64,000 nucleotides of DNA from Monodelphis domestica (GCF_027887165.1 NC_077227.1:75820305-75884304); one strand, 5' to 3'. Counted from the stretch's first letter, positions 1-11,330 are shown. Notes: generated by a model not told the origin, from the sequence alone. Numbers and translations: made by a program.

Positions 1-164
1 AGGTTCACTCAATCTGTTTCACTCAGTACATATCCTTGTTCCTGGATTCTACTGGTTTCTAGATTACACTCACTCCTTTTTCAGATTTTAGTTCCTGGCA
101 GTTTTCTGATTTCCTCTCTAACTTATCTCCATACCATCCCTGATAGGAACATTGGACTGGAAAT

Positions 165-345
165 CATTGAATCATAGCATCACAGATTTAGAATTGAAAG
201 GGACTTTGGAGGTCAACTCCCTCATTTAACAAATGGAGAAACTGAGGCACAAAGTGGTAAAGGTATTCGTCCTGTGTCAACTAGCTAATAAGTGTCTGGG
301 GTGAGATAGAAAACCAAGCCATCCTGATTCTAAGTCTAGAGCTCG
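165..345. mobile_element. MIR/CR1-like ancient repeat
   Basis: AATCATAGCATCACAGATTTAG, AATGGAGAAACTGAGGCAC; diverged, orientation not fixed. Confidence 0.5.
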
Positions 346-394
346 ATCTAAATCCTGTCTCTTAGTAGTTGTGAGCCCATGAGCTAAATCTCTT

Positions 395-600
395 TGGGTC
401 TATTTCTTCATCAGTAAAAGAGAAATAATGATAATGCTGATAGTACCTATCTATATTACAGGGTTTTCTTAAGGCTTATATGAGATTAATTATATGTGTA
501 TATCTGTCTGCCTATTTATCTATGCATACACACATATATGTAAAATGTGATTTGCAAAGCATAAAGGGCTGTACAAATGTCAGTTATTATAATGAGGAAC
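395..600 (+). mobile_element. MIR-like CORE-SINE remnant
   Basis: TTTCTTCATCAGTAAAAGAG, TACAGGGTTTTCTTAAGGC, ATTTGCAAAGCATAAAGGGC and CAGTTATTAT. Confidence 0.5.
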
Positions 601-1109
601 TTCAGTCTAATAAGTTGATTTCCCCCCAATACTCTGGCCACCCAGTTCATCAACCTCCTTAATTCTCCTGGCCTACACCTTCCCTGTGCCTCATCAGGGA
701 TTGATCTTACCTTAAATGTCACCATCGCCTCTAACTGTTCCTCCTATATGATGTTGAACTTTGAAATTCTTCCCCCCGACAACAATCATCTGTCCTTCTA
801 CCTATCCTCCCATCTCACTCCTCCTTAAAACTATTTTTCATACTCAGCTGCAACCATGGGTCACTCCACCCCTTCTCATTTCTCCTCTATCACCCTTATT
901 CTGACCTTACTTTCTTCTCTTTATAACCTCCTCCCCATAGTTAACTCACTAATTATACTTTCATCATATCTTGTCCTCTGGTTCTTCCACTGATCTCACC
1001 TATCCCACACCTGCCATCTACCTTCTCTCCTCCTACTTTCACATTGCAGAAGACCACCAATGAAATCACACCACTGTGCACCTGGACCCACTACAAATTC
1101 AAATTATAA
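601..1109. other. Unassigned pyrimidine-rich sequence
   Basis: CT-rich single-copy-looking sequence with no assignable gene. Parts near 850-1070 could be very old L2, but no motif is decisive. Confidence 0.5.
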
Positions 1110-1125
1110 CTGGGCCCTCAATATT

Positions 1126-2006
1126 ATTATTATTTTTTTTAATTTTATAGTATTTTATTTGATCATTTCCATGCATTTTTCATTAAAGACAAAGATCATT
1201 TTCTTTTCCTCCCTCCCACCCCCCGAGGCCGACGTGTGATTCCACTGGTATCATATGTGTTCTTGACTTGAACCCATTGCCATGTTGTTAGTATTTGCAT
1301 CAGAGTGTTCGCTCCGAGTCTTTCCTCTGTCATGTCCCCTCAGCCATTGTAGTCAGGCAGTTGCTTTTCCTTGGTGTTTCTATTCCCTCAGTTTGTCCTC
1401 TGCTTTTGGATAGTGTTTTTTTCTCCTTGATCCCTGCAGATTGTGCAGGGACATTACACCACCACTAATGGAGAAGTCCATTACGTTCGATGATACCACA
1501 GTGTGTTTGTCTCTGTATACAACGTTCTCCTGGTTCTGCTCCTCTCGCTCTGCATCACTTCCTGGAGGTTGTTCCAGTTCACATGGAAATCCTCCACTTT
1601 ATTATTCCTTTGAGCACAATAGTATTCCATCACCAACATATACCACAATTTGTTCAGCCATTCCCCAATTGATGGGCATCCCCTCATTTTCCAATTTTTG
1701 GCCACCACAAAGAGCGCAGCTATGAATATTTTTGTACAAGTCTTTTTGTCCATTATCTCTTTGGGGTACAAACCCAGCAGTGCTATGGCTGGATCAAAGG
1801 GTAGACATTCTTTTATCGCCCTTTGTGCATAGTTCCAAATTGCCCTCCAGAATGGCTGGATCAGTTCACAACTCCACCAGCAATGAATTAATGTCCCTAC
1901 TTTGCCACATCCCCTCCAGCATTCATTACTTTCCATAACTGTCATGTTAGCCAATCTGCTAGGTGTGAGGTGATACCTCAGAGTTGTTTTGATTTGCATC
2001 TCTCTG
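1126..2006 (-). mobile_element. L1 3' fragment, 5'-truncated, with target-site duplication
   Basis: The minus strand encodes the L1 ORF2 C-terminus ([18 protein letters not shown], then [32 protein letters not shown] and [13 protein letters not shown]), followed by the 3' UTR and a poly(A) tail that appears as a T run at the plus-strand left end. A 16-base direct repeat CTGGGCCCTCAATATT flanks it exactly (1110-1125 and 2007-2022), the target-site duplication of the insertion. The ORF2 tail is open over 172 codons, so this is a comparatively young copy. Confidence 0.95.
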
Positions 2007-2158
2007 CTGGGCCCTCAATATTGCATGGCATTCTTTTTATTTGTAACTCTCTGGTAACTTCCTGGAAATTGGGAATTTTTTTTGACCTTCCTTTATACTC
2101 CCAGTATTTGGAAAGGTACCTGGCACATAGTACTGTCCACTAGTTTTGAGGAACTCAT

Positions 2159-2287
2159 TTTTTTTAAACTCTTACCTTGCATCTTAGAATCAGTACTATG
2201 TATTGGTTCCAAGGTAGAAGAATGATAGGGGCTAGGTAATGGTTAAGTGACTTGCCCAGGGTCAGTCAACTAGGAAATATTTGAGGC
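2159..2287 (-). mobile_element. tRNA-headed marsupial SINE, 5'-truncated
   Basis: The minus-strand element has its tail (CTTACCTTGCATCTTAGAATC) and body up to TTTGAGGCC; the tRNA-like head is missing. Confidence 0.75.
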
Positions 2288-2362
2288 CATTGAAGATCTC
2301 TTTGGGTCAGCACTTAGTCAAAACTATAGCTCATCAGCCCTCAGTGATGTTTGTTTGTTTGT

Positions 2363-2561
2363 TTTTAAACCCTTACCTTCCATCTTAGAAATGATACTGT
2401 TTAATGGTTCCAAGATAGAAGAGTGGTAAGGGCTTGGCAATGGGGGTTAAGTGACTTGCCCAGGGTCACACAGATGGGAAGTGTCTGAGGCCAGATTTGA
2501 ACCTAGGACCTCCCATCTCTAGGCTCGGCTCTCAATCCACTGAACTGCCCAGCTACCCCTG
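2363..2561 (-). mobile_element. tRNA-headed marsupial SINE, full length
   Basis: A complete copy of the window's commonest repeat. The minus strand starts GGGTAGCTGGGCAGTTCAGTGG (A-box region), has GGTTCAAATCTGGCC (B box), GACCCTGGGCAAGTCACTTA, and the tail GATGGAAGGTAAGGGTTTAA. The head is derived from a tRNA; the 3' end has the sequence of a LINE-mobilised (RTE-type, from memory) SINE. Confidence 0.88.
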
Positions 2562-3231
2562 GTTATTTATTTATTTTTAACAGTCATCCAGAGAATAAAT
2601 TAATTCATTTGTAAAATGCACATATGTAGAATAGTAAATAAAGTGACAAGAAAAGATCTCCCCTCTGCCCAATACATACCCCTACTCTCTCATGTTATCA
2701 TACTACCAATGGAAGAGTGTATAAACTTAGTGAATATATATGACCAAGGAACATATAAATATACAAATATCAGGAACCCATTTGTTGGTGGCTCATCATG
2801 GAAGGTATAGACTAGGAGAAAGATGGTCAAGGCACACTTATGGCAGGAGCAACTTACACCTCTTTATTGCAAATGTTATTTCTTGTGATATTATGTTCTT
2901 TGATATTCTCATCTGAACATTACATTTCTGCTGGGATACATCGTCCCTACTGGCCATCTCATTTAGGTTTTGGGTAAATGTATCATTTCTGTTGAGCCAA
3001 GTCATCTCTACTCCAATTGTTCAAAACTGCCTCTGACTTCTGAGAGTTTTCTCTAGTCTTATGGTCACTGAAGTTCACCCTATTACTTACCATCTGTTGG
3101 GCATCAACTAGTTAGACTCTTCAGGGCCAACTATTGGTTTTTTTATTAAATCATCTTCTAGAATTTGATGGTGAAAATGTCTCTCCCTAGAAGGGAGAGC
3201 TACAGATTCTTAATTTAATTTAATTTTGAAA

Positions 3232-3470
3232 GACAGCTAAGTGGTGCAGTGGATAGAGTGCCAAGCCTGAAGTCAGGAAGACTCCCCTTCCTCAGTTCAA
3301 ATCTGGCCTCAGACATTTACTAGCTGTGTAACCCTAGGCAAGGCATTTCACTCTGCCTCAGTTACTCATCTATAAAATGAATTGGAGAAGAAAATGAAAA
3401 ACCACTCTAGTATCCTTGTTAATAAAATTCCAAATGAAATCATAAAGAGTTGAGCATGATTGAATAACAT
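3232..3470 (+). mobile_element. MAR1-type CORE-SINE
   Basis: GACAGCTAAGTGGTGCAGTGG head, CAGTTCAAATCTGGCC B box, CATCTATAAAATGAATTGGAG and a 3' part with AAATTCCAAATGAAATCATA and GAGTTGAGCATGATTGAATAAC. This is the second common SINE type of the window. Confidence 0.82.
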
Positions 3471-3554
3471 TTCCTCTTATATCTCCTGGAAACATGCCCT
3501 ATTTAAAATTCTTTCCCCCTCTTACATATTCATTTTCTTCATTTCTACTGATTC

Positions 3555-3805
3555 TTATCTCATAACCTTTTCTCTTTTTAGTCCATACTTTTTATCTTAG
3601 AGGTCTCATCGCTTCCCATGAGTTTAAGGGTCATTTCTATGCAGAAGATTCTCTGATCTAAGTATTTGACTCTAATATCACTCCTAAACTTGTTCTAGGA
3701 CATCATCATCTACTTATCCTTGACTATTCTGTCTCTTTCATTACCAATAGTCAATCAGTTTCCAAGTCTTGTTGATTCTACCTCCATAATTTTTCCTATC
3801 CCCCC
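3555..3805 (+). mobile_element. L2 LINE fragment
   Basis: Contains CCAATAGTCAATCAGTTTCC and AAGTCTTGTTGATTCTACCTC (about 3745-3785), a well-known L2 ORF stretch. The rest is decayed. Confidence 0.6.
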
Positions 3806-4728
3806 ACATTATTTAATTTATTTTTAAGAATATTTTCCCATGGTTACATGATTCATTTTTTCTCTCTCCCTTCTTCTCTCCTCCCTTTCAGAGCTGATGA
3901 GCAATTCCACTGGTTTATACATGTCTTATTACTCAAAGCCTATTTCCACATTATTCATATTTGTAATAGAGTAATCTTTTAACCCCCCCCCCCAAATCCT
4001 ATACCCATATAAACAAGTGATAAATCATATGTTTTTCTTCTGCATTTCTACTTTGATAGTTATTTCTGTAGATGTCGATAACATTCTTAATAAGTTCCAC
4101 AGGATTGTTCTTGATAATTGCATTGCTATTAGTAGCAGTTTATTACATTTGATCATCTCACAATGTTTCAGTTTCTGTGTACAATGTTCTCCTGGTTCTG
4201 CTCATTTCACTCTGCATCAGTTCATGGAGGTCCTTCCAGTTCACATAGAAATGAAACTGTTCATCATTCATTATAGCACAATAGTGTTCCATCACCAACA
4301 GATACCACAATTTGTTTAGCCATTCCCCAATCAAAGGGCATCCCCTCATTTTCCAATTTTTTTGCCACCACAAAAAGCATAGCTATAAATATTTTTGTAC
4401 AATGTTTTTTATCTCTTTGAGGTATATAAAGCCAGAAGTGGTATGGCTGGATCAAAGGGTAGACAGTCTTTTAACATCTTTTGGGCATAATTCCAAATTG
4501 CCTTCCAGAATGGATGGATCAATTCACAACTCCACAAGCAATTCATTAATGCCCCAATTTTGTCACATCCCCTTCAACATTTATTATTTTCCTTTACTGT
4601 CATATTGGCCAATCTGCTAGGTGTGAGGTGATACCTCAGAGTTGTTTTGATTAGTATTTCTCTAATCAGGAGGGATTTAGAACACTTTTTATGTGATTAT
4701 TAATAGTTTTGATTTCTTCATCTGAATG
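3806..4728 (-). mobile_element. L1 3' fragment (older)
   Basis: The minus strand gives broken L1 ORF2 tail peptides ([20 protein letters not shown] at about 4160-4370), with the typical 'gtgaggtgatacctcagagttgttttgatt' segment at its 5' side. It is interrupted by frameshifts and extends further 5' than the copy at 1126-2006. Confidence 0.85.
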
Positions 4729-4730
4729 TA

Positions 4731-4778
4731 GTTTTTAAAAATTTAAATTAAATTAAATTTAATTTAAATTTAAAAATA
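4731..4778. repeat. AT palindrome
   Basis: AATTTAAATTAAATT and AATTTAATTTAAATT flank a single A, giving a near-perfect 31-base palindrome with further A/T-only extension. It lies at the 5' end of an L1 fragment. Confidence 0.85.
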
Positions 4779-5069
4779 TAAAAATAAATTTATTGATATG
4801 TTTTGTCTTTACATTACATATATTTATAGAATACTCTTCATTAGATATTTCTTGTAACAAAGTAAAACAATCCAGTAACACTAATATTACAGTGACTTCA
4901 TTGGAAAGTGTATGGAACATTTCATGTCTGTAGCACCCTCCAATATACTTTTCTCTCTATTTAAAAATATTAAGAGAAATTAATTTTTTATCCTTTTCAT
5001 CCTCTAGGGAAAAAGAAAAGCAAAATAAATTTCTTATAACAAACATGCAAAACAAATTCCCTCAACGTT

Positions 5070-5328
5070 GTATATACTATGTTGTTGGGTAGTCAAGTCC
5101 AACTCTATGTCCCCAATTGGGGTTTTCTTGGCAAAGATAATGGAGTGGCTTGCCATTTCCTTTTCCAGATCATTTTATAGATAAAGAAACAGAGGTCAAT
5201 ACGGTAAAGTGACTGGTTTAAGGTCACACAACTCAAAAGTGTCTGAGGCTGGATTTGAACTCAGGAAGATGGAGTCTTTCTGACTGTATACCTGGCACTC
5301 TATCCACTGTACCACCTAGCTGTCCCTT
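5070..5328 (-). mobile_element. MAR1-type CORE-SINE
   Basis: Plus-strand TTGTTGGGTAGTCAAGTCCAAC, GGGGTTTTCTTGGCAAAGAT, AGGTCACACAACTCAAAAGT, and CACTGTACCACCTAGCTGTCCC. Confidence 0.84.
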
Positions 5329-5332
5329 ATAA

Positions 5333-5500
5333 TAAAAAAACATATACATATGTATAATGTACATATATAGCATCCATGCTTATTATATACATGTACATAT
5401 ACATATATTTTATATGTAGTATGGTGTATAGATTTTAGACATAATATGTATACCCCATATATATATGTGTGTATGTATATCTATAACTTATATAGTGTGT
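5333..5500. repeat. TA/TG-rich low-complexity tract
   Basis: ACATATACATATGTATAATG and similar, then TATATATGTGTGTATGTATA; a decayed (TA/TG) microsatellite between a MAR1-type SINE and a SINE tail remnant. Confidence 0.85.
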
Positions 5501-5532
5501 GATTCTAAGATGGAAGGTCAGGGTTTAAAAAA
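5500..5532 (+). mobile_element. SINE tail remnant
   Basis: GATTCTAAGATGGAAGGTCAGGGTTTAAAA is the 3' terminus of the tRNA-headed SINE without the rest. Confidence 0.6.
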
Positions 5533-5899
5533 AAATAATGGTGCCAAAGCATAAGAACGGAGATGCTGATAGCTTTGATAAGCTCAAGAAAAGCTGTAAA
5601 AGTGTGTAGATATATTTGAATAAAAAATCCTTATTAAATAATGGGGTTTGCAATTATGTGTGATTTTCAGTTCACACCAAGGGTCTTGGAAAGTATTTGC
5701 CATGTAAATCAAGGTCCTCTGGTATATATACACTCTAAATTATGCGCTCTAAATCCATCATCTCTATGGCACAGATAGCATGTTTCCTCATTGGTCCTTG
5801 GAAATCATAAATGATCATTGTATTAGTCAGAGGTTGTCCACCTTTCAAAGTTCCATACAGCATTTCTAAAATCCATCTCCTTCTCTAAACCCATATCGG

Positions 5900-6072
5900 T
5901 CATAGGATCAAAGACTTCCAGCTGGAAGATACCTTAGCAACCATCGGATCTAACGCCTTCATTTCACAGACTTAAAAGAGGAGGCTATAGAGTCGAAGAT
6001 GAAGTGATGTGCCTACAGTAACACAGGTAGCAAGTGATGAAGGGTTTAAATCCGGGTCTTCTGATTTGTGTT
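5900..6072. mobile_element. MIR/CR1-like ancient repeat
   Basis: CATAGGATCAAAGACTTCCAG, TTTCACAGACTTAAAAGAGG, GGGTTTAAATCCGGGTCTTCTG. Confidence 0.5.
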
Positions 6073-6301
6073 TGTGTCTTGGTGCCTTTCCAGTATCCAC
6101 ATCAGTCCCTCAATATTTCTTTCCTTTTATATAGGGAGTCCCCAAAGTCTCAGTATAGCTGACAGTTTTAGTACCTTAAATTTACTAATTTAAGTGTCTC
6201 ATGGTATTCTCAGGCCCTCTGCATCACTCAGCAGCTCAAAGAATCTTCCCAAGGGGCAGGCATGATTATATTACTTCCTGTTTAAAAAAATTTCATGACA
6301 G

Positions 6302-6501
6302 AGGGCAGCTGATTGGATTGCTCAATGGATTAAGAGCCAGGCTTAGAGACAGAAGGTCCTATGTTCAAATCTGGCCTCAGACACTTCCTAGATGTGTGAC
6401 CCTGGGCAAGTCACTTAACCCCCATTGTCTAGCTCTTACCGCTCTTTTGTCTTGGAATCAATACACAGTATTAATTCTAGGATGGAAGGTAAGGATTTAA
6501 A
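6302..6501 (+). mobile_element. tRNA-headed marsupial SINE, full length
   Basis: GGGCAGCTGATTGGATTGCT head to GATGGAAGGTAAGGATTTAA tail. It is followed after about 22 bases by another copy in the same orientation. Confidence 0.88.
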
Positions 6502-6523
6502 AAATAAAAAAATAAAAAACTTC

Positions 6524-6722
6524 AGGGGGCAGCTGGGTATCTCAGTGGATTGAGAGCCAGGCCTAGAGATGGGAGGTCCTGGGTTCAAATTTGACCTCAG
6601 ATACTTCCCAGTTGTGTGACCCTGGGCAAGTCACTTGACCCCCATTGCCTAGCCCTTACCACTCTTCTGCCTTGGAGCCAATACACAGTATTGACTCCAA
6701 GACGGAAGGTAAGGGTTTAAAA
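6524..6722 (+). mobile_element. tRNA-headed marsupial SINE, full length
   Basis: GGGGCAGCTGGGTATCTCAG head, GGTTCAAATTTGACC B box, GACGGAAGGTAAGGGTTTAA tail. A (AAAAT)n-like tail runs to about 6746. Confidence 0.9.
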
Positions 6723-6769
6723 AATAAAATAAAATAAAAATAAAAACCATCAGGAGTTAGTTCCTTGTT

Positions 6770-7130
6770 GCCACTGAAATCAAATCTCAGCTTAGCATTT
6801 AAGACCTTTCACATACCATCTCCTTCCATGAACCAGACCATTAAGTTTTCTGAATTCAACACTCCATTTCCGATGCCTTAGTTCATTTGCTCAGATTGTA
6901 TCCCATGCCTGGAATGCTTCCGTCTTCTTTATCATCTCTTGGAATTCGTGTCTTCCTTCATGCTAAGGCTCCACCTTCTTGGTACTTGTTTGAACTTTCT
7001 CCCTCATTAACCTTGTATTAGTTATTTGTGAACACGTCGTGCCCCCTGGTAGAATGTCATGTCCTTGAGGGAAGGGACTGCTTTGGTCTTTGTACCTAAC
7101 ATAATGCCTTCCAGAGCAGACAGAACAAAT
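6770..7130 (+). mobile_element. L2 LINE 3' region
   Basis: CATGCCTGGAATGCTTCCGT (6905), TAGAATGTCATGTCCTTGAGGG (7051-7072) and GGGACTGCTTTGGTCTTTGTACC (7075-7097) are the ordered hallmarks of the L2 3' end. Confidence 0.75.
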
Positions 7131-7589
7131 CACGATTGGATTGAATTCAAGAAGACACGCCAGGGCACCAAATCGACTTCCCATCAATACTGAATTCTGA
7201 ACAAGTGACTTATGAACATCCCAAAAATCGCCCCATGATCTCTTCTGTCCACCAAACCAGTCTAAGGCTGTACCCACCCTTCCTTCATTACCAGGTCTAG
7301 AAGCCAAGCTGTTCTTAGATAGCATCACAACCTACTGGCCAGGAGAGAAAATGAACTGATCAAACACTCTATTCTCTATGGAATTATCAGAGGAGTTTGC
7401 GCCTTCTTTTTCTCCTCATCTTCCACAATGGAAAGATAAGCTAATTCCACATCATGCCATCTTTTCTTATATTTCCTTGCACTTTTCTTTTCTTCTAATT
7501 CTTACCCAGGAAAACTCTGGAACATCTTTCTCTCTTCAGTTTTATCTGGGAGCCAAAGACCCTTTTTCTTTGGCCAGAAGATGTGTCTT

Positions 7590-7742
7590 CTTTTACACAT
7601 GATGAATATGGAAATATATATTACCTATGTTACGTTACATATACTATATCAGATTACTTGACATCTGGGGAGGGGGAAAAGGAAAGAAGGAAGGGGAGAA
7701 TTTGGATCAAAAAATGTCAGAGAACAAATGTTTAAAACTGCT
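7590..7742 (+). mobile_element. L1 3' UTR fragment
   Basis: GAATATGGAAATATATATTA, then ATATCAGATTACTTGAC, a GGGGAGGGGGAAAAGG purine stretch and AGAATTTGGATC parallel the 3' UTR at 31500-31640. It ends where the SINE at 7746 begins. Confidence 0.7.
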
Positions 7743-7745
7743 TCA

Positions 7746-7940
7746 GAGGGCAGCTGGGTAGGTCATTGGATTGAGAGTCAGGCCCAGAGATGGGAGGTTC
7801 TGGGTTCAAATCTGACCGCAGACACTTCCTAGCTGTGTGACCCTGGGCAAGTCACTTAATGCCCCCATTGCCTGGCCCTTACCACTCTTCTTCCTTAGAA
7901 CCAATACCAAGTATTGATTCTAAGATAGAAGGTAAGGGTT
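7746..7940 (+). mobile_element. tRNA-headed marsupial SINE, full length
   Basis: Head AGGGCAGCTGGGTAGGTCAT through tail GATAGAAGGTAAGGGTT. Confidence 0.88.
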
Positions 7941-7969
7941 ATATTTATTTAAAAAAAACAACCTCTTTT

Positions 7970-8375
7970 CAATATGAAATTGGGAATTTAAAAACTACTA
8001 AAAAGGGGAGAGGGACATTATAGCATAAGAACTCAGAAGCAAGCATAACCAACTACAACTTTGAAAGACTGATAATGAAACATATTCTCCCAACACATCT
8101 TGGCAAAAATTTTATGGACTAGAGGGACAAAAAGAAGTGTGCATTCTCAACTATGATCAATTGAATGATGTGTTCTGCTTTAATATACATATTTGTTACA
8201 AGGGAGGGCTTCTATTTAGACGATAGGGTGAGGAAATTAGTGCATAGAGATAGCTATAGAAGGGAAAGAGCATCAATAAAAGACCTATTTAACTGGGGAG
8301 AAGAAAACATAAAGGAGTAAAAAGGGAACACAATTATTTTGTTCCTACTTTGTCAATTTTATATATAAATTTTTT
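7970..8375 (+). mobile_element. Possible old L1 3' end
   Basis: Contains AAAGACTGATAATGAAACAT (8063-8082) and CATATTTGTTACAAGGG (8187-8203), motifs shared with the old L1 3' ends at 17960 and 51540. The rest is too diverged to assign confidently. Confidence 0.4.
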
Positions 8376-8387
8376 TTAATGACACAT

Positions 8388-9133
8388 TATATGGGGGAAA
8401 AAGGGGTTAGTTGTATAAAAAGGTTGGACTGGATTATATTTAAAATAGGGTCACCAGGAAGTTATATTAATTCCAAAGAGATTTATTTACAATTTATTTA
8501 CAAAATACAGAAAGAGTGAAGTAAGAAAATCAGAGAGAGGATAGGGTAAGATATCTAGCCTAAGCACTAAGTAATTTACACCCAGCCCCTGGCTCAACCT
8601 GGGCAGGGAGAGTTAGTCTTTAGACTGGGGATGTCTTTCCAAAGGCTAGTCTCTTCAGAAAATCCAATATGAAAGGAGTTAGCCTTTCACTTACCATGTC
8701 TGGGGTCCAGTCAGAGATTCTCTGCCAACCTCCACTCCAAGTAGAACTGCACTCAGGAAGTTGTCCCTCCCTTTTAAAGACACTTTCTCTTGCATCACTT
8801 CCTGTGCCTTCCCCTAATTCTATGTCTACCAATCACAGTTGAAGTCCTGCTTTAGGATTGCCCAGGAGGCAGTCAGTCGATTCTGATTCGTCACCCACTA
8901 TCGCACACGTGGGTCACAGGCCTCCCCCACTCAAGTTTGAATGGGGTGTTTACAACTTTGGTGTTTAAATCTAAAAATGGGCAGATCTCCCCACTCACCT
9001 TTAAGTAGGGTGTTTATACTTTTGGTGATTAAGTCTAAAAGTAGTCAGGGCTAGCAATTTAATCTTCACAATCAGGGTAGAGTTAATTATTTTCATTTTC
9101 ACAATCAGGGGACAGTTAAATTTAATCTTCACA
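8388..9133 (-). mobile_element. Solo LTR of an endogenous retrovirus (fossil)
   Basis: In the minus orientation it begins TGTGAAGATTAAATTT, has two poly(A) hexamers (8482-8487, 8493-8498 on the plus strand) near its 3' part and a TTAAAAG promoter-like element. A six-base direct repeat ACACAT lies at both edges (8382-8387, 9134-9139). The U3 part has internal near-repeats of about 65 bases (8922-9050) and repeated TTCACAATCAGGG motifs. No internal retroviral region adjoins it. Family not identified; age moderate. Confidence 0.6.
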
Positions 9134-9317
9134 ACACATAAGAATTTTATGGTTTCTTATATAGTCTTTCTTGGTTTTTGACAAGTGTTAAGTTTACAAT
9201 AAAAAAGAAAGTTTAAAAAAATCATGGTAGCTAATGAGATTTTCCTAGAAAGGAAGGTCTTTAGAGACAGAACTTGAACTCAGTTACTCCTACTGTGGTG
9301 GTCTCTCTGTGGCAGGG

Positions 9318-9535
9318 CAAGGAGCTGGGAATGAGGGAGAGAGATAGGAGAAGAGGAAGAAAGGAAGGGGGAAAAGAAGAAGGAGCAGGAAAAGGAGGGA
9401 GAGGAAGAGAGCAGGTGAAGAAGAGGAAGGGAAGGGAGTTGGGGAGCAAAAGGAGAGAGGAAAGAGGGAGAAAAGAGATGAAGAAGCAGAGAGGGAAAGA
9501 AAAGAAGGGAAGAGGGAGAGATAATGAGACCACAG
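9318..9535. repeat. Polypurine (GA-rich) tract, about 215 bases
   Basis: Almost uninterrupted A/G on the plus strand, with occasional C or T. It produces artefactual Arg/Glu/Lys-rich and Ser/Leu/Pro-rich open frames on the two strands. Confidence 0.95.
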
Positions 9536-9563
9536 GACAGATAAACACATTACCTGGAGATTA

Positions 9564-9767
9564 ATTTTTTTTTTAACTCTTGCCTTCCTTCTTAGAATAA
9601 ATGCTGTGTATTGGTTCCAAGGCAGAAGAGTGGTAAAGGCTAGGCAATGGGGGTTAAGTGACTTGCCCAGGGTCACACAGCTGGGAAGTGTCTGAGCCCA
9701 GATTTGAACCCAGGACCTCCCATCTCTAGACCTGGCTCTCAATCCACTAAGCCATCTTGCTACCCCT
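9564..9767 (-). mobile_element. tRNA-headed marsupial SINE, full length
   Basis: Plus-strand TTTTTTTTAACTCTTGCC (tail) to CCATCTTGCTACCCC (head), close to consensus. Confidence 0.88.
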
Positions 9768-10190
9768 GGGATTGATTTTTAACAGGTATAATATGCCATT
9801 AGCTTCTACAGGCACAAGCCATTATTTACAGTGTTTGACGATAGGACCTACTTCATTTGAATGTGTCCTAAGGATAACAGAACCCCAAAATAGGAGAGAA
9901 AGTCACTTCATGTTTCAGAGAAATGGTGGAGAGCATGGTCCTTTCCTGGGCTCTTTACAAACCTTCCACATGGCTATTCCCATCAACAAGTTGTCCAGAT
10001 AATTTGCATAACATAGAACCATGGTGGGTTCCTAAGGAAATTAAAGCCAGGCTTTCCAGTGCTTCATGGGGTATTGCAAGTTCTTTTAGCAGCTACTGAT
10101 GAAGCCACATCCTAAGGTAACTTTCATGATTGATGGAAGAGGGCGATGATTTCTCATACCCCCCCTGTCATGAACCATGGATCAAAGAGG
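9768..10190. other. Unassigned intergenic sequence
   Basis: No coding frame or repeat family recognised. Confidence 0.5.
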
Positions 10191-10200
10191 GCATTCCAGA

Positions 10201-10393
10201 GGGCAGCTGGGTGGCTCAGTGGATTGAGAGCCAGGCCTAGAGATGGGAGGTCCTGGGATCAAATGTGGCCTCAGACACTTCCTAGCTGTGTGACCCTGGA
10301 CAAGTCACTTAACCCTCATTGACTAGCTTATACTGCCCTTCTGCCTTGGAGTCAATACACAGTATTGATTCTTTTTTTTTAAAAAAAAGAGCA
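10201..10393 (+). mobile_element. tRNA-headed marsupial SINE with visible target duplication
   Basis: Head GGGCAGCTGGGTGGCTCAGT through GTATTGATTC and an A-rich end. CATTCCAGA is repeated at 10192-10200 and 10394-10402; the longer match GAGGGCATTCCAGA / GAGCACATTCCAGA has two mismatches, which suggests a 14-base target duplication. Confidence 0.88.
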
Positions 10394-10439
10394 CATTCCA
10401 GAGGTGCACCACTTCCATCCCACCATTTCAGGGAGCAAA

Positions 10440-10625
10440 GAAATAATCATAGATCTAGACCTGGAAGGGATCTCAAAGGCTATCCATTTCAACCCTCTCA
10501 TCCCACAGATGAGGAAACTGAGTCCCAGGGGAATTCATTGGCTCACCCAAGCTCATTGACCAGGTAGTTTTGGAGGTGCGATTTGAACCAAGGTTTTCTG
10601 ATGCCAGAACCAGAGTTTTTTTCAC
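10440..10625. mobile_element. MIR/CR1-like ancient repeat
   Basis: CATAGATCTAGACCTGGAAG, CACAGATGAGGAAACTGAG, GATTTGAACCAAGGTTTTCTG. Confidence 0.6.
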
Positions 10626-11330
10626 TGGTCCACACTGGGGTAGGCAGCTTAGAGGTTACATCCTCCAGACTCAACCCTGCATGAACTATTGCACTGAAGC
10701 AGACGGGCTCACACACACGTACACACAAAACAATGCATTCAGCTGTCTAAAAATTAAAAATGATTCTTTGAAGGAGGTGGCCTTCCATCAGCTGGAGAGT
10801 AGCTCGCAACAGAGGACAGCCAGATCTTGACCTTGCTTACCCTGAGCTGAGCCCCTCTCACCCCCCAAACTAAGGAAAGTGTTATGCTGAAAAGACATCC
10901 TCATCGAAAAATAAACAACTCTGAGGAAGATGATGGGAAGTCTTTATTGCCTGTATCTCCTAGTTTTTTCCACTGGCTTTAAAAGGGCAGACAGCAGTCC
11001 TAATGATTAGCATTCTCCTAATGCTGCTGAGTGAGTTTGCTGCAGGGATAAATGATAAATTCTTGGGTGTTAAGTCAGTGATGGAAGAAAGTGGATTCAG
11101 TTCAGATTAAGTGGTGCTGAGAATGAATGTGCAAGTGAGAAGAATCAGGTAATTGAGTCGACTTAAGTATGTGTCAGCTATGGATATTGCCCTGCAATTC
11201 AGGTTCTGGGGACCCCTCTGAGTTCTGGGTGATTTGGGGGCTCAGTAACCCAGAGGACTAGATGGAGATGCCATGGGTAGAGGAAATTTTGTCTGAAAAT
11301 GATCCAGGAATTTTAATGGACATCAAGCTC
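10626..11330. other. Unassigned intergenic sequence
   Basis: No coding or repeat signature recognised; contains a short CACACACGTACACAC stretch near 10708. Confidence 0.5.

Noticed and set aside
9274-9742. Arg/Glu-rich and Ser/Leu-rich frames on both strands
   Set aside because: Produced by a polypurine tract and an adjacent SINE.
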